A DNA stretch of 64,000 nt. Origin: Myxocyprinus asiaticus (lineage: Eukaryota; Chordata; Actinopteri; Cypriniformes; Catostomidae). Both the position numbers and the translations under genes were made by a program. Shown piece by piece: positions 44,036 through 56,433 of the stretch; the stretch's first letter is position 1, and each line of letters starts with the position of its first letter. The stretch covers positions 22,938,826 through 23,002,825 of the forward strand of contig NC_059362.1 in NCBI RefSeq assembly GCF_019703515.2, in the 5' to 3' direction. The notes under the pieces are model-generated. The model worked only from the letters and a program-made list of their open reading frames with translations. It was not told the DNA's origin and did no database searches.

Positions 44036-46821
44036 ATTTTCACTAATTATACTTTTGCATGCTTTTGAAACTTAAAGAGGTGGTCACCATAAACTGCCAT
44101 TTTATGAGATCAGTGAGCAGAATATTTGTTCAAAATGTCTCCCTTTGTGTACCGAAAAAGAAACTAAGTCATATTGGTTTAGAACGTATATAATGACTGA
44201 ATACCTGAATATCAACTATCAGTGAAAATCTAGCTGTCTAAACATCATAATCACACAAGTAATCGAAATCAACCCCAGTCAGCTGAATAACTGACAAGCC
44301 CCATCCCCCATCAGATATTTTTGCATCAATTCAGATGTGATCACCTTTTCCTCCAGTGCTGCTGATAGTGCTTTGCACTAGCAACCTCCAAGACAACCTT
44401 CTCAGTCCATTGAAACCAGGAAGTAATTGGGTTCACATAAACAATAATGAGTGCGATTCAGATGGTGCATTTTTGCTCTAAATTGTCATTCTTACTCTTC
44501 TGATGTTGTGGTTCAGGTTTGGGGTTTGGGTTTGGTTAGTATGTGTGACATCGTGTGAGTGTGGGTGAGATGAGAGTGAAAGAGAGAGAGAGAGGGTGTG
44601 CAAAAATATAACTTTTTTCAAAAATTCACTTTTGGCGCCACTCTGTGGACATTACACCCAGAAACTAAAGCTCACGTGTGCTCATACAGGGCCGGTCAAC
44701 CCATTAGGCAACATAGGCTAGCGCCTAGGGTTGTATCGCTTCGGGGCGCCAATCTACCGATAGAATCCTTACAGTTAGAGTAGTATGGATAGTATGCCAT
44801 TGTGAACACGGCCATAGACTCATGAGCACGGGGCTCGTGAATCGAAGTGATGCCTAATGCATGAATTAATTAGTCTTTTGAGTCGGTTCTTTTCAATTAA
44901 TTTGTCTAACTTGCGGGCTGAGTCGTTTGAAGCTCTTTGTCATGCAGTAAAACAGTAACGGGATGCTTTAGAAGACAGAGAACAAAAACAACACTGAATG
45001 AAGTGAATATTTATTTACAATTCATTGAAACAAAACCTGCAGCTGCATTCAGTCATTTGCCAGTGATGAAGATCATGTGCGAGTGCAGCCTGTGAATGAT
45101 TGTCTGCTGCAGGTAAAGATACTTTCTAAATAAAAGTGTATCAAAACACTTACATTGCATGAAAGCACTTAAAAGTACCAAAAAACAAACCAATACCATG
45201 TTTTTTGGAGTAGCCTTCCATATAAATACCATGATATAGGCCTACTGTATATAATAAAAATACCAAGGTTTTACCATATTGTACCATCATTGTACCATGA
45301 TACTGCTACAGCAGGCTTTTGAGAAAGGTAACTTTGATAAACTTCGTCTTTTGCTGTGTAATGTGAAAAGGTGACAATATGTTTTTAGTCTATTTATTAA
45401 TGTTACACAATATATATAGGCTACTAAAGAAAATGTTCAAATGGTGCTCCTAAAATCACCAGAAATGAATGCGTTGGTGCTGTTTTTGCAAAAATGTATA
45501 AATAAAATAAATTATAAAAAAAAAAAAAAAAAAAAATCATAATTCCAAGACATTTTCCCATAACGTGGCAATACATTTGACTGTGAATATACCACTCAGA
45601 AGCAGGGCCGGATGTAGGCATGGGCAGGGGTGGGTGAGTCTTGCCCACCCAATTAAACATTTGTCAAACATGTTATTAAATAAAATATTTTAATTTTTTA
45701 CGATTTATGCATTGCTTAAAAGCAATTTGGTTGCAGGCTGTGTGTTGCAAACATTGAAGATTGGCTGTAGCCAACCAATCACAAAAATATCACCAAAAAG
45801 TTCTATTTTCTATTTTTGTCATTTGCCAACAGCAATGACACACTCAAGTGGTGGCTGCTGCAAAACCAGAGAGTGAGCGACGGCACGCAAGCAAGAAGGG
45901 TAATAAGAGATTTTTGTGCAATGCATAGGTTTTTAGTGCACATAAAAAGCCTGGTGGTGTCTCAGTGATGTGGCTTCTGTAACACAGGCTCCCTCTTCCC
46001 ACTTATCAAACATCTCCCTCTCTCTTCACCTCAGCTCCCCAAAATCACGCAGCGGGTGTTCCCAAAATACTGGACCGGAATTGTAAAGCACTATCTCAGC
46101 CAATATTAGTTGATGGTACTGTTCGTGATCGTGGCTAGATACAGTGTTTTGCAGGACACGTGCTTCTGTTTCTCTGTTAAATGTGGGGTGTCGCTGACGA
46201 GAGAGATACTGTCTGTATTTACCTCGCATCTTTCATCTCTTTCATCTTTTTACAGTGCTGTGGTAGTTTGTTGATTATTTTTTGTCACTGTGCTTTAAAC
46301 TACGCTGTTTTTGCCATCAAAATAACCTTTGGTGCTTACATGGCATTACTTTCTATCCATCCATCCATCTAAATTCCTGTATATTTTCCTAAATTACTTA
46401 ACACATGTTTAGTTTCACTGGTAAAAAAAATACCAATAACCTTTACTACCCTACAAAGGCCAAAATCAGTAACTAACACTGAAACTTATAAAAATGGCTT
46501 GATTTATTTTGATGTGGATTTTGTAGTCACTGTATTTTCACCCCATTTTCTCTGAAAATCAGCATATGAGCCAAACTCATCTGTCACAGGACAGATCATA
46601 GACCTGATTTCAGTCATAACTCAGTTTTGTATTTTATTTTTGAAGGGCGGTATAATTGCTAATTACATTTCTATTTAACCAATTAATCAGAATAGTCAAA
46701 GATAAAAAAGCGTCATCATTTAATATTATATCATTACTTCTTTAAGCAGTTTCAATCTGTTTTCAAATTATAGGTTCTTAATCTTATATGATATTGATCT
46801 CCCCATCTAATACATTTCCTT
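44036..46821. other. Non-coding stretch with two unpaired hAT-like ends
   Basis: CAGGGCCGGTCAACC at 44687 and CAGGGCCGGATGTAGG at 45603 look like hAT left termini, but I found no partner ends or duplications. A-runs occur near 45517. No gene is visible. Confidence 0.4.
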
Positions 46822-48344
46822 CCACTCCATCCTTGTGTTTGTCCTTAATATTATTTCTCTCCACTAGGGCTGCAACTAATGATTATTTTGATAATCGATT
46901 AATCTAACGATTATTAGAACGATTATTCGACTATTCGGGCGATCATAGCAACGGTTAATCATTAGCTCTTAACCGACTATTCAGTTTGTGCCCCTAGTTA
47001 AAAGGTTGTATTAAACTTGCTTACTAACAATAAAGAGGACAAATTATCTTTTAAAAATACCTCTAAATGACATTCAATGAATTAAAGGAAAAATACTTTT
47101 TATCAAGTTTAATTCATAAAAAAAATCACTGCAAAAAAAATCATATTGTTTGTTATCAAGTGTTTTTGTCTTGTTTTCCATTCAAAAATATCTAAAAATC
47201 CTTAAAAAAAAAAAAAAAAAAAAAAAATTGCTTTCAGAGAATGTATCTTGAATATTAGTGTATTTTTTCACTTTTCACTTCTGCCAGTGCAGTAAAGACA
47301 AAATATACTTGTATTCAAGATATATTCTCTGAAAATAAGTCTAAATATATTATATGCCGCTTCTGAGGTGAATTAAAAATTTTTTTAAAGGATTTTTAGA
47401 TATTTAAGAATATTTGAATTTTAAATATTATATTCAACATTCTCAGATAACACGTTTTTCTTCTGCAGTATAGCTCTCAAAGTAAATGTACGTATGTGAG
47501 TTTTAGATATTTACATTGGAAAACAAGCCAAAACAAAAACAAATAAAAAACGTATTGTGAAATGGGCAAAGACTACCCTCTCTCACCATTTTGTTCACTT
47601 TGATCCATCTTTAACTCACACACACAAAAAACTCTCTCTTCTTAATAGAGCTGTGTATTGCCGATTTTCTCACAGTGACACACATATTATGATTAAATAT
47701 GTCGCAAGTCATTGCATTATATTCTAGCTGCAGCAAGCTCGCGTGAGGGACGAGCGTCCCCGTGCCAGAGTGTGCATCAGCCGGGTGCAGTTTCAATCTC
47801 TCCCCCTTAGATCGGGTTTCTTCACACGACTGGTAGATGCGGCGCTGACCGCACAGAGAAATGCCAGTTTCGGAGTTTGTACTTATTTGCATGACCTGCT
47901 TCCTTATTATTTGAACTTTAATAAATTATGCATTAAAGATATAATGCCGGGGTGTTTAATTTAAAGATGCTCTGATATGCAAGTTTTGCTTAATCGGAAT
48001 GGCAGCTCCAGAACTGCTTTATTTCACAACAAGAGTGCTTCTGTATTTACTTATTGTGAAATTTCCTCATACTTTGCGATCTATATCACCTGAAGCTGTT
48101 TGGAGTGTGTCTGGACTGTGAGCTGTGTTTTCTCCTCAATCAGGCGCGAGCTGCATGCTCCTCTCACGAGTCATCATTAGAGTTTAATGCGATCTCGTGT
48201 TACGTTAATTTAGATCAAATGACTATTCGACAATGACATTTTTTGTCGACAAATTTTTATTGTTGACGTTGTCGATAATGTCAACTAAACATTTCAGCCC
48301 TACTCTCCACTCCATCCTTGTATTTATCCTTGATATTATTTGAT
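46822..48344. repeat. 39-bp tandem duplication split by the hAT-type element
   Basis: The unit starting CCACTCCATCCTTGTGTTT at 46822 recurs at 48307 as CCACTCCATCCTTGTATTT, each followed by a CCTT-ATATTATTT block. Without the insertion the two units would be adjacent. Confidence 0.75.
46857..48310. mobile_element. Non-autonomous hAT-type element (1438 bp) with exact 8-bp duplication
   Basis: The element 46865-48302 starts TAGGGCTGCAACTAATGATT and ends TCAACTAAACATTTCAGCCCTA, with an 8-bp perfect terminal match (TAGGGCTG/CAGCCCTA). Both flanks read CTCTCCAC (46857-46864 and 48303-48310). No transposase is seen; frames inside are short. The target lies in a 39-bp tandem duplication. Confidence 0.85.
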
Positions 48345-50296
48345 ATTACTTGCATTCGATGGGATGCTGATTTGTCTTTATTCCCACCTACAGTCCTGTA
48401 CTTTTCCTTTAGTAACTTTCTAGATGAGAACTCTTACGAGGAACGGAACACCTGAGGAGATTTTTCCCCGGATGCATTCACATTGCCAAAAGTTACCACC
48501 GTAGTGACGTAATCTAGTATCAACCATTTTTCTTCTGACATGGTTGGAACGCACGATTCAATATAAACAACAACACCGAAATTAACAACACCGACGGAGG
48601 ATGCCTGGATCAGCGTTACACTTTTGTTAGGGCTGTTATACATGAGCTTTGGCTGCATTCGAAAACTTAGGCAGCTTCCTAATTATTTCATGGTTTAAAC
48701 GACAGCGTTTTTGGATAAATGGAACTCTGGTCTGTGAACAGTTTAAATAGCACGTTATTTCATCCTACCTCAGCCCCCTGAGACAGCATTTTCCCATTTT
48801 AGGATGCAGTCTTTGTCTTCATGTTTCAGTTTAAACTGGGCGCGAAAGCTGTACATGCTGCAGCCGGAGTGAGAGATGAGACGAGTGGTCAGACTACCAT
48901 GCAGCACACGCTGAATAACATGTACAACATGTTGAAAACACTATAAACCTATTTATCAACATAGTCTTATACAATAAAGGCTTTTATGTCTCAACATAAA
49001 TTACTGTACTGAAATACTCACTCATTAACTTAAAAAATAAGTCTTGATGCAAGTTACCACAGAGTAACCGACACGCAATACTTCCCTCATGTAAACTTGA
49101 CTTCATGACAGTTTAGTGTATAATAGAGTTCAATTACCCAATCTCGATAAACATTTGATTATTTATATCCATCATCCCAGGAAATATTCGATGTAGTAAT
49201 CCAGAAATCACTTTATTTTCTGTATAGTCACACAGTACAGGTGCGATGAAAACTCAAAGAGTGTCTCCTGATGAAGTTACACACACACGTGAAATGGGTG
49301 ATCATCTTTGTAAGCTTTGTTTGTTTTATTTTATTTCTGTTAAGGGAATTGTAAAATTAGCGCAATCCTCTGAGTAGCATGCTAGCAGCTAGTTGTTTAC
49401 AATGGAGGTTTTTGACCAATCACAGGCTGCAGCACCTCCTACACTCTCCAACAGTCCCTATATGCCTCCAAAGTATCAAATCCAGAGCAGTAGCTAAAAA
49501 TCCCCCAAAATGGCTCAAAGGAACTATAGTTCCTTAGGTGGGAAAGCGACGAAATGTACTAGTCCTTACTAGTCTTATGATTATATGCAATGTTAATCAG
49601 TTTATTTATTTCAATATTTTTTTTTTAATATGGGGAATAAGTGTAAAATTTAGTTATAATGGGCCTAATGATCTTAACAATTATGCCATTGTTATGCCTA
49701 AAAAAGACATCCATTAGAATCTAAGTACATCCCCCAGCCCATCCTAGCATAGCTGGCAGGAGCAGGGCATGCTCAGAAGTTAAGCTGCATCTTGTCAATG
49801 CTTTAGCCAATTCTCACCAAATTTGGCACAGATTATTTTCAAGACATGCTGGAAGAACTTTTTGAATAGTTATTTTTTATTCAAAGCCATTGCAGTGCTT
49901 TTGTGTGCTAACTCTCAACTTGTGTGAATAACTCTTGTTGTGTGCTGGCACCAAGAGTCATGATTGTTTGGCATCACACCAAAGTTGTGGCTGGTCTGGT
50001 TTAGTGTTTATGGATCTTGGCTAATAATCAGAAGGGAGTCTCTGCGTTCAGTCTTTGTAAAAAGAAAAAAAATGCTCTGACTTATTCAGGGCATCTGTGT
50101 GTATTTTTCTTATGCAAGACCACTCTTTGGAAGAAACACTTGCCCTACATCTTGACCCAATTCATAACAATAAGACCAGTAGTATTTACTTTGTTAGAGT
50201 GTTTGTGTGTGAATGGGGAAGAGAGAGAAATGTTTCCCCATTTTCATTCAGCAGTAGCGGTGCTGAAATTTCACGTCTCGTTAATATTCTTGATGC
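48345..50296. other. Non-coding stretch
   Basis: Mixed composition. The 121-codon frame at 50017-50382 has no motif and overlaps a LINE tail. No gene is recognised. Confidence 0.45.
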
Positions 50297-50365
50297 AAAA
50301 TCAAAAAATAAAATCCCTTTATTGTCACTTAACCATATACACAAGTGCAACAGTGGGTGAAACGT
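50297..50365 (-). mobile_element. Very short LINE 3' tail, same family as 21971-25366
   Basis: On the minus strand it reads TGCACTTGTGTATATGGTT, then GTGACAATAAAGGGATTTT, matching the end at about 25310-25350. It is a strongly 5'-truncated insertion. Confidence 0.7.
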
Positions 50366-52205
50366 ACTGTAATGCTTGCTAGCCTCAGTCAGCTGCACGC
50401 AGTATAGTGATGTATAATGATGTATTGTTCGTGAACGAATCATCTTTTTGAATGAATCTTTAAAGTGAACAAATTGTTCTTTCACTTTTATACACAGACT
50501 CATATTTCTTGTTCACTGATGTCTCCTGTTCACTGATGTCTCCTATTCGAAGCCAACGTGCTCTGGTTTGAAGCGCGTAACTGCTTTGATGGCTTTTCAT
50601 GCCTGTAAAGACTGACTTAAGCGTGGGCCAATGGAATTTTAGTGCGGGCTGTGAAGGATCAAATCACTGGTTTGACCCACTGAACGAATATGCCCCTTCA
50701 CTGAATGAGCGAGGATAAGGATCTGTTGACCAGCTGATGAAGAGGAGGAGGTATGTTGTTTGTTTCCATCGGTAATCTAGTTCAACAAGAAGAGAAAGTG
50801 GCTGATGACATTACAGTGACATCAGGACATATTTGAATCACTTTTAATTATTTATAGGTTAATATTGTTGTCTTTTTGGATAGTCATGCACATCAGTTCA
50901 CAAAATAAAAGCTATCTTTTGTGTCGTTTGAGGGGAAAACACTTATGAGGCTTCACTGCTTAATTCTCTTAGTAGATTTGTAGATATATGCACATTTTAA
51001 TAAAAAGTATAGTTGGAATTGTTTCGGCTGTGAACGACTCTGTGCTTTATCAATGGTTTAATAACTCACTCACAACACATGAAAGATGTTCATTTGTTGC
51101 CACCTACTGGTAAAGGTGTGATTTACAAAAATTGTAACTGAACAAATCAGTGAACAAATCTGAATGGCAGACAGAAAAACATCATCTAGAGTTAATTCAC
51201 TCCACTAAATAAATGTGACATTTATTGTAGGAATAGGTTTTGGTGGTGTTTGATATAAACATTAAACTATAGAAGTTGTAAAATGATTTATTTAAATGTA
51301 ATACTTTTTTTATAATAAATGGAGGACAAAAAGGAATGATTGGGACAGATGAAACGTACTGCCAATAAATAGACAGTTACAATAATATATTGTTTATCTG
51401 TATTCTTCAAGCGATTTGGTTTATTTGTATAACTTCATAATTGTTTATTATAGAAAATGTTAATATTCTGACTCAATATTAGCTTGCTAGCTTAAATGAT
51501 TTAAACACAATTTAAAAAACAAAACACCATCTGTGCAAGAGAGTGGAATACATTACATGCGCACAAATTTTATTTGTCATTGGGGGCTGAGCTCCCCAAA
51601 AATTGAAATCCTAAAATCAACCCTGGTTTATATTATCTATTTGTATTTATCTATGTAATTTTCTATGTTGGGGTATTTCATTATTTGACTGTTATTACTA
51701 CACTTATCTGGGCTTCCAGAGCCCTTCAAGTGTCAAAAGCACCCAGTAAATAAACACGCACATGACAAACATGAATAACATATCTATTTTGATTCTAAGG
51801 TTGTTTTAAGCTATTCCTCCTCTGATATGCATAAATACGGGTCCAGCGTTGTAGGCTCTTGGGCTCACTCACAACAGCATCGCTGCTGAAAAAATCCTAG
51901 CGGAAACACTGGAAAGTATTTAAACTGTACTTCTTATACAATGTCCATGTATGTGGTAAATAAGCATACAGACATGGCTTTGTGATCATGTGTTTCTGGA
52001 TACCTGAATTGTATAATTGTCTTGGTGCGTTGCTGATCTCTCAAAGGTTGTGCATTGGATGTCTCCTCTATATACAAGTACACACAAACTTGCATTAGGC
52101 TAACTGTATTTCTTTGCCTCTCTTTTTATGTTTATAATCAGATTAGCACTTTAGACGTGGAATTTGAACCAAAACGTTTAAACACATGAAATACTGTCAA
52201 AAGTT
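50366..52205. other. Non-coding stretch
   Basis: AT-rich. Repeated GTGAACAAAT/GAACGAATC motifs at 50420-50480 and 51130-51165 may be edges of an unknown repeat. No gene is visible. Confidence 0.4.
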
Positions 52206-52384
52206 CCCTGTCTGTCACTCACTGGACGTTGTGTCGATATAGTGACACTAGGGGTCACTCTTGGGAGCCCCAAACACCTCTGCTTTTTGAAAAAAGGTCA
52301 ATGGGAATTGGTGAGTGGAATTTGCATGCCACTTCCCCGGACATATGGATATAAAAGGAGCTGGTATGCAACCACTCATTCAGA
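52206..52384 (+). repeat. Left inverted terminal repeat of the DIRS element
   Basis: The outer part 52206-52258 (CACTGGACGTTGTGTCGATA and neighbours) is complementary to 57789-57839. The inner part 52269-52384 is complementary to the right repeat 57965-58084. Confidence 0.9.
52350..52357 (+). promoter_or_regulatory. TATA box in the left DIRS repeat
   Basis: TATAAAAG lies about 30 bp before CATTCAGATTTTCT, a plausible start of the element RNA. The same motif occurs inverted in the right repeat (about 57994-58001), so both ends carry promoter-like sequence. Confidence 0.5.
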
Positions 52385-52729
52385 TTTTCTCTTCGGAGCT
52401 GTGCGGTTCTATTCACTGAGCTGAATTCACCCACCGAGTTCATTCACCTCATCTGCTGGATTTTATGGTGCATTTCAGCGGCTTCTCCCCCTCTGCACCC
52501 GTGGAGTGCAGAGATTGCCCCTGGGCGCTTCGGCAGAACATCAAAGAATATATTCTAAAAAAAAAGAGTATATTTTCAAATTCTAAAAGAGTGGCACACA
52601 CGGAACGTCTTTTTAAAGATGCCTTTCCGTTTGTGTGTTATTCCTGGTTGCGGTTGTTATCTCTCCGCTTTTGACGGCCACGATCACTGTCTTACGTGAC
52701 TGAGCGCTGCCCACGCGGAGACTACGTTC

Positions 52730-54592
52730 GTGGATGGGTCTTGTCCTCATTGCGAGAACATGACCATAGCAAATTTGCAGTCGCGGCTTGCCTTTGTAAG
52801 AAAGCAAGCCACCCCAGTGGCTCCCCACCTCGGTCCTTCTACCTACGGGTATGAGGCCACGTCGGTTAGCACTGGGGGCGATTTGGGGACTCCAATGGGA
52901 CCACCTCCGCCGGGTAACCCCCCACGGACCTCCCATTCCTCAGCACGCTCGCTTGCCCCGGTCGGGCTCTCGGATGAGACTGCCGGCTCGTCTCAGGGAG
53001 AGTTCGACCTCTTATTCGGGGCCCGGGAAGACGATGAGTTATCGAGCGCAGCATCGGAGAGTGGGCTCATCCACTCTAACGTGGAGGCTTCGGCTGGGCT
53101 TCCCCCTTTGGGCGTGTTCACCCAGTCTCAGGCCGACGCGGAGATGATGGACATGCTTTCCCAGGCAGCCACGAGTGTCGGGCTAGAGTGGAACCCTCCA
53201 CTCTCTCCTGAACCCTCGTGGCTCGATGATTGGTTCCTGGGCCCAGAGCGCTGCTCACGGCCGCGCCCCGCCCCCTTTCTTTCCGGAAGTGAATGAGGAG
53301 CTGACAAGATCGTGGGGGGCACCTTTTACTACCCGGTCCCGATCTTTCAGCTCCCCCGCTCTCACTACCCTCGATGGTGGGGGGCCAAGGGGTATTCGGT
53401 GATCCCCCAGGTGGATAAGGTGCACTTGTGCCCACAGGGCGCCACCACCTGGCACGGGCGTCCGAAGCTCCCGTCCAGGGCCTGTAGGTTTGCATCGTCT
53501 CTGATGGCTAAGGCCTATGGTGCCGCTGGACAAGCCACCTCCGCCCTGCACGCCATGGCTCTCCTGCAGGTACACCAAGCCAAGGCACTAAAAGAGCTGC
53601 ACGAGGGTAGTTCTGACCTTGGATTGATGCAGGAACTGCGCTCAGTGACCGACCTCGCTCTCCGGATGACGAAGGTCACGGCGCGGTCTCTCAGGCAGGC
53701 GATGTCCACCTTGGTGGTCCAGGAATGCCACCTTTGGCTCAACCTGGTCGACATGAGAGAGGCTGACAAGGCACGGTTCCTTGACGCCCCCATCTCCCAG
53801 GATGGCCTGTTCGGCAACACCATCGAGGACTTTGCCCAGCATTTCTCAGCAGTGAAGCAGCAGACGGAGGCCATTCAACACATCCTGCCCCAGCGCGGCT
53901 CAAGACCCCGCACCCCGTCTGCTCATCGCCAAGGGCATCCTCCTGCAGCAACAGCACCGGCTCCGCCTCAGCCCACCCCGTGGCCCGGCTACGGCATGGA
54001 GCTCACCGCAGGAAGCAGATGCCACCCGTCTCACGGTCGGCCACCAAGAACCCTAGGAAGGCTTCGAAGCACCCCTGAGACAGGTGACCCAGGGACGAGG
54101 AGACCCGCTTCTATGGAGCTGGTAAACAGACCACTCCGTCCCCTGGTAGAGGGCCGGGAGGAGAATCTTTTATTTCATCTTTCGCCACATGCCAAGAGGC
54201 TGCGGTACCCAAAACTTCAACAAAAGAGAAGTTTTCTTGTTCTCGACAACCGTCACGACAACCGTCCACCATTCTTTTTTGGCAGGCTGTGGCACAAACA
54301 TGCCCACACATGGCTGGTTCCGATGGATTGCGGGGATGATTTTCCTCCTCCCCCCTCCTCGACCAATCTTATGGTGGACGTCAGGAGCCAGGTAAGTGCT
54401 TCGATGTCTCTGGACTCAGCATGGCCACGGGGTTTGAGCCCCTTCGACGTGGCGCCTCAGGCTCTGCCCCGCCGTGAGGCCCCACCCACTGGTACGTCCG
54501 ACGTGATTATCCCCTTGGTCCCCCTTGTCCGGAGTTTGGACGCGTGGCTCGTGCTTTCCAAACCGTCGCAATGGCTGACCCAGACCGTCTGA
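52730..54592 (+). pseudogene. DIRS gag-like protein, with stops and frameshifts
   Basis: The first frame, 52730-53296 (188 codons), starts MDGSCPHCENM, with a Cys-rich CPHC start, and is acidic and Ser-rich. The second, 53312-54592 (426 codons), contains the conserved DIRS gag helix-rich part (QVDKVHLCPQGATTWHG, KAYGAAGQATSALHAMALLQ, DAPISQDGLFGNTIEDFAQ). Between them, about 53265-53385, the expected sequence continues in another frame, so two opposite indels (C run near 53270, G run near 53380) are likely. The product should package element RNA; this is a family inference. The frame ends in TGA at 54590-54592 and the RT frame continues in the same phase. Confidence 0.8.
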
Positions 54593-55330
54593 CTCGGCTA
54601 CGCAATTCAGTTCGCCAGGTACCCGCCCAGGTTCAGGCCCTTGCGTGCGGAGTTCGCTACCCTTCTACGGAAGGGTGCAATAGAGCCTGTCCCTCCGGCC
54701 GAAATGAAGAAGGGGTTTTACAGCCCCTACTTCATCGTTCCGAAGAAAGGCTGTGGGTTGCAGCCAATCTTGGACCTGCGAGTAATCTTGGACCGGGCCT
54801 TGCACAGACTCCCGTTCAAGACACTGATGCAAAAACGCATTTTAGCGAGCATCCGGCATCAAGATTGGTTCGCGGCAGTAGACCTGAAGGACGCGTACTT
54901 CCATGTCTCGGTCTTACCTCGACACAGACCCTTCCTGCGGTTTGCTTTCAAGGGCCGGGTGTACCAGTACAAGGTCCTCCCCTTCAGCCTGTCCTTGTCC
55001 CCTCGCGTCTTCATGAAGGTCACAGAGGCAGCCCTTGCCCCGCTAAGGGAAGTGGGAGTCCACATCCTCAATTATCTCGATGACTGTCTAATCCTAGCTC
55101 ACTCTCGGGATGTGTTGTGTGCGCACAGGGACCTGGTGTTCACGCACCTCAGACGTCTGGGGCTTTGGGCCAACTAGGAAAAGAGCAAGCTCTCCCCAGT
55201 TCAGAGCATCTCTTTTCTCGGCTTGGAGTTGGACTTAGTCTCGATGACAGCGCACCTCACGAACGAGTGTGCACAGTCGGCGCTGAACTGCCTGAAGGTG
55301 TTCAGACAGAAGACAGTGGTTCCACTGACA
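54593..55330 (+). pseudogene. DIRS reverse transcriptase
   Basis: RT copies the element RNA into DNA. The open part 54641-55177 is in the same phase as gag. Motifs in order: EFATLLRKGAIEPVP, FYSPYFIVPKKG, DLRVILDRALHRLPFK, WFAAVDLKDAYFHVSV (first Asp), FAFKGRVYQYKVLPF, and NYLDDCLILAHS with the catalytic YLDD at 55073-55084. A TAG at 55175-55177 replaces what is probably Trp before EKSKLSP. The thumb (ISFLGLELDLVSMTAHL) follows to about 55330. Catalytic Asp residues are all retained, but the stops at 54590 and 55175 block synthesis. Confidence 0.88.
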
Positions 55331-55539
55331 CTTTTTCAGAGGCTCCTGGGCATATGGCATCCTCAGCGGTTGCCACACTGCTCGGGTTGATGCATATGAG
55401 ACCACTTCAGCACTGGTTTCAGACTTGAGTCCCGAGATGGGCATGGTGCCTCGGGACACATCGCGTGGTCATCTCGCCGATCTGTCGCCACCTCTTCAGC
55501 CCTTGGACCGACCTTGCATTTCTACGGGCAGGGGTTCCC

Positions 55540-55885
55540 CTAGAGCAGGTTTCCAGGTGCAGACACCTCCAAGACAGGCTGGGCCGCCGTATGCAACAGA
55601 CACACAGCCACCGGCTCCTGGACTGGCCCATGGCTGCATTGGCACATCAACTGCCTCGAGTTGTTGGCAGTACTGCTCGCCCTGCGGAGGTTCCGGCCGT
55701 TGATCCAGGGCAAGCACGTGTTGGTCCGGACAGACAACACGGCGATGGTAGAATACATCAACCGTCAAGGCGGTCTACGCTCCCGTTGCATATCACAACT
55801 CGCCCGCCGTCAGCAGTGCCTCAAGTCACTACGAGCCACTCACATCCCGGGCGACCTCAACACCGCAGCGGACACGCTGTCATGA
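55540..55885 (+). pseudogene. DIRS RNase H
   Basis: RNase H removes RNA after copying. It is in the same phase as gag and RT. The region begins around ADTSKTGWAAVCN, continues ELLAVLLALRRFRPLIQGKHVLVRTDNTAMVEYIN (Glu and Asp of the active site) and ends SLRATHIPGDLNTAADTLS. A TGA at 55883-55885 replaces the usual Arg codon. Another stop lies near 55530. The segment between RT and RNase H (55330-55540) also has stops. Confidence 0.85.
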
Positions 55886-56334
55886 CAGATTACGCTCAGG
55901 GGAGAGTGGAGACTCCATACCCAGGTGGTCCAGCTGATTTGGAGTTGATTCGGTCGAGCACAGGTAGACCTGTTTGCTTCCCGGGAATCCTCCCACTGCC
56001 CGCTTTGGAATGCCCTGACCGAGGCACCCCTCGGTATAGACGCACTGGCACACAGCTGGCCCCCTGGACTATGCAAATATGCATTTCCCCAGTGAGCTTA
56101 CTTGCACAGACCCTGTGCAAGGTCAGGGAGCATGAGGAGCAGATCATCCTAGCAGCACCCTACTGGGCCACTCAGACGTGGTTCTCGGACCTCTCGCTCC
56201 TCGCGGCAGCCCCCACCTGGCGAATTCCCCTGAGGAAAGACCTTCTTTCTCAGGGATGGGGCACCATCTGGCACCCGCGACCAGACATCTGGAATCTCCA
56301 CGTCTGGCCCTTGGACGGGATGCGGAAGACCTAA
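55886..56334 (+). pseudogene. DIRS linker region (methyltransferase-like in the family)
   Basis: Many DIRS1-type elements have a segment after RNase H that has been compared with adenine methyltransferases; its function is unproven. Here QVDLFASRESSHCPLW is in the RNase H phase, while VSLLAQTLCKVREHEEQIILAAPYWATQTWFSDL and WGTIWHPRPDIWNLHVWPLDG are in another frame, so a frameshift lies at about 55990-56085. No certain catalytic motif is visible to me. Assignment rests on position and family resemblance. Confidence 0.6.
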
Positions 56335-56433
56335 GTGGCCTACCACCCGCAGTGGTAGACACGATCACTCAGGCTAGGGCTCCCTCCCTCGTGGGACCTT
56401 TCTGTAGTCCTTCGGGGTCTACGGGGTGCTAAC

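Noticed and set aside
49757..49800. Possible 5S rRNA-like block (CTCAGAAGTTAAGC)
   Set aside because: Only a dozen bases resemble the 5S internal promoter (CTCGGAAGCTAAGC). The surrounding sequence does not fit a 5S gene.
44687..51630. Pairing hAT-like ends at 44687 or 45603 with a right end near 51624 (AACCCTG)
   Set aside because: The 8-bp flanks do not match and the distance would require several nested insertions. The ends are left unpaired.
53118..53578. Minus-strand frames across the DIRS gag
   Set aside because: They are shadows of GC-rich gag coding sequence on the plus strand, as are the minus frames at 55235-56658 and 56887-57717.
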